Positions 8,220 through 15,346 of a DNA stretch of 64,000 nt are shown piece after piece. Every line of letters begins with the position of its first letter. The first letter of the stretch is position 1. Source of the DNA: JAOPZW01 sp963789015 (lineage in GTDB: Bacteria > Actinomycetota > Thermoleophilia > Solirubrobacterales > Solirubrobacteraceae); assembly GCA_963789015.1 (NCBI GenBank), contig CAWBIU010000001.1, forward strand, positions 1,364,001 to 1,428,000, written 5' to 3'. The notes under the pieces were generated by a model that saw nothing but the letters and a program-made list of their open reading frames with translations, made no database searches and had not been told where the DNA came from. A program made the translations under genes and the position numbers.

Positions 8220-8327
8220 CGTGGGCTGCGCCCACTACTGGTGGCACGATGTCGAGAAGCGCCGGGCGGCTCCGCTCAACAGGTGAAGGGCCTCGACAGG
8301 CGCGGCCCACGACACCAGGAGACCACG

Positions 8328-8738
8328 ATGCCGAAGTACCTGCTCCTCAAGCACTATCGCGGCGGCCCGGAGCCGCACCATCCCTTCCCCCCGATGGACC
8401 AGTGGGCCCCTGAGGACGTGGAGGCGCACTTCGCCTTCCAGAGGCACGTCAGCGAGCTGCTCGAGGAGAGCGGCGAGTACGTCGGCGCGGAGGCGCTCAC
8501 GCCGGCGCGCACCTGGGTGCGCTACGGCGGCCAGGACGCGGCGCCGGTCACCACCGACGGCCCGCACCCCGAGACCAGCGACCTGATCGCGGGCTGGTTC
8601 ATGATCGACGTCGAGTCCCATGAGCGCGCGCTGGAGCTCGCGGCGTACGTCTCCTCCGAGCCCGGCCCTGGCGGCGAGCCGCTGTACGAGTGGATCGACG
8701 TGCGGGAGATCATGTCCGGGGCGCCGTCGGAGGACTGA
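8328..8738 (+). CDS. YCII-related (DGPF) domain protein
   Basis: A 136-residue protein opening with MPKYLLLKHYRGG, the usual start of YCII/DGPF-domain proteins, followed by a helix with HFAFQRHVSELLEESGEYVGAE and a C-terminal EWIDVREIM. The fold is a ferredoxin-like dimer of unknown reaction. A clear AGGAGA ribosome binding site lies at 8317-8322. It stands immediately upstream of an ECF sigma factor with a TPR-like C-terminal extension, the conserved pairing known for the ECF42-type group, where these proteins are encoded with their sigma factor. Confidence 0.88.
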   Translation: MPKYLLLKHYRGGPEPHHPFPPMDQWAPEDVEAHFAFQRHVSELLEESGEYVGAEALTPARTWVRYGGQDAAPVTTDGPHPETSDLIAGWFMIDVESHERALELAAYVSSEPGPGGEPLYEWIDVREIMSGAPSED

Positions 8739-8760
8739 CCCGACGTGCCGATGCAGCAGG

Positions 8761-9933
8761 CTGGACGAGGGTGCGCTGCGTGCCCTCGTCCCGCGGGTGC
8801 TCGCGGGCCTGGTCCGCCGGGGCGAGGACTTCGATGCCGCCGAGGACGCGCTGCAGGAGGCGCTGCTGGAGGCGCTGCGGGTGTGGCCCGAGCACCCGCC
8901 GCGCGACCCGCGCGCGTGGCTGGCGACGGTCGCGACGCGGCGGCTCGTCGACGCCCGCCGCAGCGACGTCGCCCGCCAGCGCCGCGAGGAGACGGAGTAC
9001 GCCGAGCCGCGGCCGGCCGCCACGGAGGAGGGCGACGACACGCTCTTCCTGCTGTTCTGCTGCTGTCACGCCGACCTCGCGCCCGCGTCCCAGGTGGCGC
9101 TGACCCTGCGCGCCGTCGGCGGCCTCACCACCCCCGAGATCGCCGACGCCTTCTACGTGCCGGAGGCGACGATGGCGCAGCGGATCAGCCGCGCCAAGCG
9201 GACCCTGCGCGGGCGCCGCCTGGACCAGCCAGGCGACCTCGCCGTCGTGCTGCGCGTGCTCTACCTCGTCTACACCGCCGGCCATTCGGGCCGGGTGGAC
9301 CTGGCCGGCGAGGCGGTCCGGCTCGCCCGCCAGCTCACCCTCGCCACGGAGGAGCCCGAGGCGCGCGGGCTGCTCGCGCTGATGCTCCTCAACCACGCCC
9401 GGCTCCCGGCGCGCTTCGACCCCGAGGGCCGGATCGTCACGCTCGACCGGCAGGACCGCGGCCTGTGGGACGCGCGCGAGATCGCCGAGGGCGTGCGCAT
9501 CCTGCAGTCGGCGCTGGCCATGCAGACCGAGGAACGGCGCCCGGGCCGCTACCAGGTCGAGGCCGCGATCGCCGCCCTGCACGACGACGCGCCAAGCGCC
9601 GAGGAGACCGACTGGCCGCAGATCCTCGCCTGGTACGACGACCTCGTCGCGCTGACCGAGGACCCCGTGCGCCAGGACCCCGCCGCGGTGCTCGGCCGCG
9701 CGGTCGCGGTCGGCCATGTCCTCGGTGCCGCCGCCGGGTTGCGCGAGACCGACCGGCTGCGCGAGGTCATCGGCGAGCGCCACCGCTGGCACGCCGTCCG
9801 TGCGCACCTGCACGAGCTCGACGGCGACCTGCCCGCCGCCGGCACGGCGTACGCAGAAGCCGCCCGCCGGGCCACGAACATCGCCGAGCGCGACCACCTG
9901 GTCCGCCAGGCCGCCCGCGCGCGAGCCGCTTGA
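8761..9933 (+). CDS. ECF sigma factor with long C-terminal TPR-like extension (ECF42 type)
   Basis: About 390 residues. Region 2 lies near the N-terminus (FDAAEDALQEALLEALRVWP, then PRAWLATVATRRLVDARR), with region 4 at about 105-165 (VALTLRAVGGLTTPEIADAF and a helix-turn-helix ending in MAQRISRAKRTLRGR). The remaining 220 residues are helical repeats found in COG4941-type factors; in this group the extension is needed for activity and no anti-sigma factor is used. Family members normally begin with Met-Asp-Glu-Gly. Here the matching codon is CTG at 8761, and the nearest ATG/GTG (8745, 8751) is in another frame. Either CTG starts translation, the first in-frame GTG (8788) is used, or a base is wrong near 8758. 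It is convergent with msrA. Confidence 0.85.
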   Translation: MDEGALRALVPRVLAGLVRRGEDFDAAEDALQEALLEALRVWPEHPPRDPRAWLATVATRRLVDARRSDVARQRREETEYAEPRPAATEEGDDTLFLLFCCCHADLAPASQVALTLRAVGGLTTPEIADAFYVPEATMAQRISRAKRTLRGRRLDQPGDLAVVLRVLYLVYTAGHSGRVDLAGEAVRLARQLTLATEEPEARGLLALMLLNHARLPARFDPEGRIVTLDRQDRGLWDAREIAEGVRILQSALAMQTEERRPGRYQVEAAIAALHDDAPSAEETDWPQILAWYDDLVALTEDPVRQDPAAVLGRAVAVGHVLGAAAGLRETDRLREVIGERHRWHAVRAHLHELDGDLPAAGTAYAEAARRATNIAERDHLVRQAARARAA

Positions 9934-9977
9934 CGTGGTTTCTGCGCGCGCTCGCTGCGGACAGTGCGCTGCGGCGT

Positions 9978-10493
9978 CTACGCGGCGGTCTCGCGGTGCG
10001 GCAGCTTCCAGCCCGGCCGCGGGAAGTGGCAGGTGTAGCCGTTCGGGTAGCGCTGGAGGTAGTCCTGGTGCTCGCCCTCGGCCTCCCAGAACGGGACGGC
10101 CTCGCTGATCTCGGTCACCACCTTGCCGGGCCACAGGCCTGAGGCCTCGACGTCGGCGATCGTGTCCTCGGCGACCTGGCGCTGCTCGTCGCTCGTATAG
10201 AAGATCTCGGAGCGGTAGCTGGAGCCGACGTCGTACCCCTGGCGGTCCTTGGTCGTCGGGTCGTGGATCTGGAAGAAGAACTCCAGGATGTCTCGGTAGG
10301 AGATTCGCTCGGGATCGAAGACGATCTCGACCGCCTCGGCGTGACCAGGATGGTTCCTGTAGGTCGGGTTGTCGTTCTCCCCACCGGTGTATCCGACCCT
10401 GGTGGAGATGACTCCGTCGCGGTGGCGCAGCAGCTCCTGGACGCCCCAGAAGCAGCCTCCCGCGAGGATGGCGGTCTCGGCGTTGTCGCTCAT
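9978..10493 (-). CDS. msrA: Peptide-methionine (S)-S-oxide reductase
   Basis: A 171-residue MsrA. It reduces the S epimer of methionine sulfoxide in oxidised proteins, with electrons normally from thioredoxin. The catalytic motif GGCFWG puts the nucleophilic cysteine at residue 14. The later family blocks GYTGGENDNPTYRNHPGHAEAV, FFFQIHDPTT and GSSYRSEIFY are all present. AAGGAG lies at the expected distance before the ATG at 10493. It is a single-domain form with no MsrB fusion, and the length is typical. It is convergent with the ECF sigma factor gene, with a 44-base spacer. Confidence 0.96.
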   Translation of the reverse strand: MSDNAETAILAGGCFWGVQELLRHRDGVISTRVGYTGGENDNPTYRNHPGHAEAVEIVFDPERISYRDILEFFFQIHDPTTKDRQGYDVGSSYRSEIFYTSDEQRQVAEDTIADVEASGLWPGKVVTEISEAVPFWEAEGEHQDYLQRYPNGYTCHFPRPGWKLPHRETAA

Positions 10494-10572
10494 CGCGCTC
10501 TCCTTCTTTCGAACTCTGCGTGCGGGCCAGTCTGAACCATTCAACCGGACACCGCCTGCCGGTCGCACCGGA

Positions 10573-11421
10573 TCAGCGTTGATCCAGGTCGGCAAGCATC
10601 GCGCCGAGGGCCAGCTCCCCGTCTGGGGTCTGGAGGCCGCGCTTGAAGGCGGCTTGGATCAGGCGCTGCGTCTCGACGTTCCGCACGCCGTCACCGAAGA
10701 GATCCGAATCGCGGCGGAAGTCCTCGGCCGGTGCGAGAGAGATCGCGTTGACGCGGTCCTTGACCGTGACGTGGCCGGCGGCCGGGAACGCAGCGATCCG
10801 ATGCGCCAGCCTCCCGACGAACTGCTCGAGCAGATCGGCCGGCAGTGCTCGGTTGATCCAGCCGTATCGTTCGGCGAGCTCCGCGTCGTAGTCGTCGGCG
10901 CTCAACAGGACCTCGAGCGCGCGTGCGCGGCCCAAGACCCGCACGAGGTACTGCGCGGCCCCCCCGCCCGGAATCAGGCCGAACGCCGGCTCGATCTGAC
11001 CGAAGATGGCCGTTTCTCGCGCGGCGAAGCGCATGTCGCACGCCAGGACGAACTCGCTGCCGGCGCCGCGGACGCGACCTTCGATCTGAGCGATCGTGAC
11101 GAGGCGGCCGGCGCTGAGATGGCGGAACAGGGAAGCGATGGAGGCTTCGCCGGTCAGCTTCGCCGCCTCGGCGCGGTACTCGGCGACCCGCGTCAGATCG
11201 ACGTGCGAGATGAAGTAGTCCGCGTCGCCGCTCGTGAACACGAGGACGTTGCACGCGGCGTCCGCCTCGGCTCGTTGGATCAGATGGACGAGGTCACGGA
11301 CGAGCTCGGGCCCCAGAAGGTTCATCGGCGGCGCCGAGATCTCGGCAACGACGACGCCCGCATCGATCTGCACGCTGAGCGTCTCGAACGTCCAGGAATC
11401 CGCTTTCGATGAGGTGGTCAC
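10573..11421 (-). CDS. Enoyl-CoA hydratase/isomerase (crotonase) family protein
   Basis: A 282-residue crotonase-fold protein. The oxyanion-hole region reads EGRVRGAGSEFVLACDMRFA, and the second active-site segment IEPAFGLIPGGGAAQYLVR follows at the usual spacing; the AGR-like helix that follows (ALEVLLSADDYDAELAERYGWINRAL) is also typical. Members hydrate, isomerise or hydrolyse acyl-CoA thioesters. The second catalytic glutamate is not clearly conserved, so the reaction is left open. The GTG at 11421 has GGAG about nine bases upstream. Its first bases overlap the stop of a broken small reading frame (GTGA). Third-position GC is lower than in the RND or cob regions. Confidence 0.85.
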   Translation of the reverse strand: MTTSSKADSWTFETLSVQIDAGVVVAEISAPPMNLLGPELVRDLVHLIQRAEADAACNVLVFTSGDADYFISHVDLTRVAEYRAEAAKLTGEASIASLFRHLSAGRLVTIAQIEGRVRGAGSEFVLACDMRFAARETAIFGQIEPAFGLIPGGGAAQYLVRVLGRARALEVLLSADDYDAELAERYGWINRALPADLLEQFVGRLAHRIAAFPAAGHVTVKDRVNAISLAPAEDFRRDSDLFGDGVRNVETQRLIQAAFKRGLQTPDGELALGAMLADLDQR

Positions 11422-11691
11422 GATCCGGCGCTCCCTTCTTCGCTCGGGTAGCGGCGGCGGGGCCGCAGGTCGGGTGCGACCGTGGCGAGGACGGTGACGG
11501 CGAGATCGCCGCCGAGGGTGAGGGATGATCAGGAACAGGAAGATCCCGAGCCCGATGGGGTCGCCGGCGCTCGCGACGACCACGGTCGCGTGGGTCGGCG
11601 GTGGGCACGAGGGCGGCGTCGAGGTCGCGCTGACGGACGTCTGCGCGCGCTCGTCCTGCACGGCGGTGTCGGCTTGTCTGTCGTCCGTCAT
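11418..11691 (-). pseudogene. Small membrane protein gene with a probable one-base frame change
   Basis: From an ATG at 11691 the frame gives a hydrophilic start (MTDDRQADTAVQDERAQ) and a hydrophobic segment (GDPIGLGIFLFLIIP). After about 11525 coding character moves to another frame, which reads LTLGGDLAVTVLATVAPDLRP and ends in a TGA that overlaps the GTG start of the crotonase gene. Joined, the pieces make a roughly 90-residue protein with one or two membrane helices, coupled to the crotonase gene. This is inferred from frame usage only. Confidence 0.35.
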
Positions 11692-12053
11692 CCCCGCGGC
11701 TCGCTTCTGGTCCTCTCGCCGTGTGCGCCGAAGCTGTCGGTCGGCCCACGGTGTGGCTCCTCCCGAGACCGACGAGCGTGCTGATGCGGCAAGGTTGGCC
11801 CTCCCGCATCCACGTCGCGCCCGGGAGGACCCTGGTGGAACGCGGGTCGATGAGCGGAGCACCCGGGTGGATGCACGGGCGCGGAGGCTCAGTGTCTTCA
11901 GGCGTGCCTGGACGATGCGTCCTCGCGCGCACCCCGGGCCCGCGCCCGTGCGCTGATCCCGCGTGCCGACCCGGGTCGCCACGGGCGCCCGCGCGATCGC
12001 GTCGTACGACCGTCTCCGGCAGGCCTGTGAGCCCGACCGTAGGACTCGTGATC
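11692..12053. other. Intergenic gap with no supported gene
   Basis: About 360 bases between the broken small gene and the truncated SDR gene. Open frames exist on both strands, but none shows consistent third-position bias or a recognisable product. The short plus-strand stretch just before 12054 contains AGGA nine bases before the GTG start. No convincing terminator hairpin was found. Confidence 0.45.
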
Positions 12054-12536
12054 GTGCCTCCCACCGACTCGCGGCGTGCCGTGGCGATCGTCACGGGCGG
12101 CGCCTCCAAGACCGGCCGCGACGTCGCGCTCGGGCTCGCGAGCTGGCGGTGGGCCATCGTCGTGGTCTACCTCCAGCATCAATCCAGAGCCGAGGCGACG
12201 GTCGCCAGGATCATCGCCGCCGAAGGCACGACGGTCGCCGTGCGCGCCGACCTCGCGGACGATCTCGACGTCCAGCGCCTGTTCACCGAGTCGATCGCGG
12301 CGTTCGGAGGTGTCGACGTCGTCGTCCAGACGACGACCGACAGCGCGGCACCCCTCTACCGGCACGCGGCACGGCACGTCCGTCCGAGAGGCGCGATCGT
12401 CAGCACCTCCGCGGCTGAACGAATCCCGCCCGGGATCGCCCGGCACTTGCGCGAGCGCGGCATCACGGTCGGCAGGGCCCCCCCGGAAGCAGTGCTCTCG
12501 TTCCTCGACGTGTGGCGCAGACGGGCGATCGGCTGA
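12054..12536 (+). CDS. Short SDR-like protein lacking the catalytic tyrosine region
   Basis: A 160-residue protein with the N-terminal Rossmann half of short-chain dehydrogenases: VAIVTGGASKTGRDVALGLA (cofactor loop, with Lys-Thr in place of the usual G-I), VAVRADLADD, and GGVDVVVQTT in the position of the NNAG motif. The part that should carry the Ser and Tyr-x-x-x-Lys catalytic residues is shortened to VSTSAAERIPPGIARHLRERGITV followed by a C-terminal helix, so dehydrogenase activity is doubtful. AGGA precedes the chosen GTG at 12054. The end lies just upstream of the LuxR-type gene and the two could be co-regulated. Confidence 0.65.
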   Translation: MPPTDSRRAVAIVTGGASKTGRDVALGLASWRWAIVVVYLQHQSRAEATVARIIAAEGTTVAVRADLADDLDVQRLFTESIAAFGGVDVVVQTTTDSAAPLYRHAARHVRPRGAIVSTSAAERIPPGIARHLRERGITVGRAPPEAVLSFLDVWRRRAIG

Positions 12537-12553
12537 GGCCCCAGCAAAGGGTC

Positions 12554-12559
12554 TAGAGT
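12554..12559 (+). promoter_or_regulatory. TAGAGT box, candidate -10 of a leaderless gene
   Basis: TAGAGT ends six bases before the ATG at 12566 and no Shine-Dalgarno is present. The same arrangement occurs before the paralogous gene at 15347. Confidence 0.45.
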
Positions 12560-12565
12560 CGCAAG

Positions 12566-15329
12566 ATGCCTCCAATCCGGGGGTTGGGGTTCCTCGGCCG
12601 AACAAGCGAGTGCCGGCGACTCGACGGCATGCTCGCTCAGACGCGCGTCGGTCGGAGCGCCGTGCTCGTGATCCGCGGCGAACCGGGCATCGGCAAGACC
12701 GCGCTGCTGCGGTACGCCGCGCGGCAGGCTTCGGGCCTGCGCATCGCCCAGGTCGAAGGCGTCCAGGCAGAGATGCAGCTGCCGTTCGCGGCGATCCATC
12801 AGTTGTGCGCGCCGATGCTCGACCGGCTCGAGGCCCTCGCAGAACCGCAGCAGAACTCGCTGCGAGTCGCCTTGGGCATCTCGTCGGGCGATTCCCCGGA
12901 CAGGTTCTTGGTCGCCGTCGCCGTGCTCAACCTGCTCGCCGCGGCCGCCGAGGACCGCCCCGTCCTGTGCCTGGTGGACGACGCGCAGTGGCTCGACGCC
13001 GCGTCGGTGCAGGCGCTCGGATTCGTCGCGCGGCGCCTGCTTGCGGACCCGGTGGCGATGATGTTCTCGCTGCGCGAGCCGGCCACCACCCGCGCGCTCG
13101 AAGGCCTGCCGCAGCTGTCGCTCGAGGGCCTCGATGAGCCGGATGCGCGCGCTCTGCTGTCGAGAGCCGTACCGGGTCGGCTCGACGACCGCGTCCGCGA
13201 CCGGATCATCGCCGAGACCGGAGGCAGTCCGCTGGCTCTCGTGGCGCTGTCCCAGGGGATGAGTCCGGCGGAGCGAGCCGGGGGCTTCGCCCCGCCCGCG
13301 GCCGGCGATCTTCCGAGTCGCTTGAACGAGGAGTACCTGCGGCGCGTCGCCGACTTGCCCGAGGCGACACAGCGATTGATGCTGCTGGCGGCAGCGGATC
13401 CGCTGGGGGACGCCACCCTGCTGTGGCGGGCGGCCGAAGGACTCTCCACGGACCCGAGCGCACTGGCTCACGCGGCAGAAGCCGGGCTGCTGGAGATCGA
13501 CGACCAGGTTCGGTTCCACCACCCGTTGGTGCGCTCAGCGGTGTACCAAGCGGCATCACCGGACGAGCGACGGCGCGCGCACGACGCGCTGGCGGAGGTG
13601 AGCGATCCCGGGCTCGCCGCCGACCGTCGCGCCTGGCACCGCGCACTCGCCGCCGCCGGACCGGACGAGGCCGTCGCCGCCGGCCTCGTGCGGTCCGCAG
13701 GACGAGCGCAAGGCCGCGGCGGGCTCGCGGCCGCAGCGGCCCTTCTGGAGCGCGCCACCGCGCTGACGCCCGACCCGACCCTCCAGGCAGGCCGCGCGCT
13801 GACCGCGGCGGAGGCGAGCCTCCAGGCCGGCGACTTCGAGGCGACGCAGCGGCTCCTGGCCACGGCAGAAGGCGGACCGCTCGACGGCTTCCATCGCGCG
13901 CGAACGGCGCTCCTCCGCGGCCACGCTGCCGCCGTGTCCCGGTATGGCAACGACGCGGCCCCGTTGCTCCTTGACGCTGCGAAACGGCTGGAACCGTTCG
14001 ATCTCAGCCTCGCTCGCAGGGCGTACTTGACCGCGTGGAGTGCGGCTGTCACCGCGCACCACCTCGGCGGAGCGGACGTCCTTCTCGAGGTCTCCCGCGC
14101 CGTGCGCGACCTTCCACCGCCGGCCGCCGGACCCGCATCCACTCGACCTGGTGATCGAAGGTTTCGCCCTGTTGATCACCGACGGGCACGCGGCCGCCAT
14201 GCCCATCCTGCGGCGCGCGGCGACGGCAGTGCAGCAACTGCCCGTAGACGACGTCCTGCGGTGGGGTTGGCAGGTTGGCGGCGTGAGGTCCGCGATATGG
14301 GACGACGAAGCGATCGCGGTCTATGAGCGACAGGCGCAGCTCGTCCGCGACGCAGGCGCGCTCGCCGAGCTGCCGATCCACCTCCAGGCCTTGGCGTTGG
14401 AGCAAACGTGGCGGGGCGACTTGTCGGGCGCGCGCCGGCTGATGGCCGAGGCCGAAAGCATCTCGACATCGACGGGGAATCAGGTCCCGCCGTTCGCGCT
14501 GCTGCGAATCCTGGCCCTGCAGGGACGGGAAGCCGAGGCCTCCCCTCTCATCGCGGCCGTCATCCGGGAGGGCACGGCGCGAGGGCAGGGCATCGCCGTG
14601 ATGGTTGCCTACTGGGCCGCCGCGGTGCTGTACAACGGCCTCGGACGCTACGAGGAGGCGTCAGCGGCGGCCCGAGAGGTCGTCACGAACGCCATCCTTC
14701 CCTGGCTGTCGATGTGGGCGCTGTTCGAGCTGGTCGAGGCCGCGGCGCGCGTCGGTGACACGGGGCTCGCGGCGGATGCGCTGGCCAAGCTCGCGGCGAC
14801 CACGCAGCCGGCTGGTACCAGCTTCGCGCTCGGCATCGAGGCGCGTTGTCGTGCGCTCCTCGCCGATGGCGACGATGCGGAAGAGTCGTATCGCGAGGCG
14901 ATCAGGCAGCTGGATCGAACCGGAAATCGCACTGAGCTCGCCCGTGCGCATCTCGTCTTCGGCGAGTGGCTGCGCCGCGAGGGCCGTCTCCGCGAGGCAC
15001 GCGAGCGGCTGCGGGCGGCCGAGGAGATGTTCGCCGAGATCGGGACGGAGGCGTTCGCCGAACGCGCCCGGGGCGAGCTGGTCGCCGCCGGCGCGAAGCC
15101 GCGCCAGCACCCTCTCGAGCCGGGCGAGGACCTCACGCAGCAGGAGGGGCAGATTGCGCGGCTCGCCCGCGACGGGCTCAGCAACCCGCAGATCGGCGCC
15201 CAGTTGTTCCTCAGTCCGCGCACAGTCGAGTGGCACCTGCACAAGGTGTTCGGCAAGCTGGGGATCGACTCGCGCAGAGGCCTCGACGCCGCCCTGCCTC
15301 CACAGCAGCCCGCACGCGCCCGCTTGTAG
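12566..15329 (+). pseudogene. LuxR-family ATPase (LAL-type) regulator, split by one frame change
   Basis: Together the two frames encode about 920 residues. The first (12566 to about 14130) carries an N-terminal STAND-type ATPase with P-loop GEPGIGKT at residues 38-45 and Walker B CLVDDAQWLD, then helical repeats. The second frame continues from about 14117-14130 through further TPR-like repeats and ends in a LuxR-type helix-turn-helix (IARLARDGLSNPQIGAQLFLSPRT). Both parts keep strong coding bias, so a single missing or extra base near 14120 explains the split. LAL regulators sense a ligand through the repeats and activate transcription in an ATP-dependent way. Its paralog starts 17 bases downstream. 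The first frame stops at 14326. Confidence 0.75.
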
Positions 15330-15334
15330 GGCGT

Positions 15335-15340
15335 TAGCGT
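15335..15340 (+). promoter_or_regulatory. TAGCGT box, candidate -10 of a leaderless gene
   Basis: TAGCGT lies six bases before the ATG at 15347, the same spacing as before the paralog at 12566. No ribosome binding site is visible between them. Confidence 0.45.
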
Positions 15341-15346
15341 TGACCC

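Noticed and set aside
11525..11956. 143-codon plus-strand frame in the gap upstream of the truncated SDR
   Set aside because: Ser/Arg/Ala-rich, poor third-position bias, and antisense to a better small membrane-protein frame.
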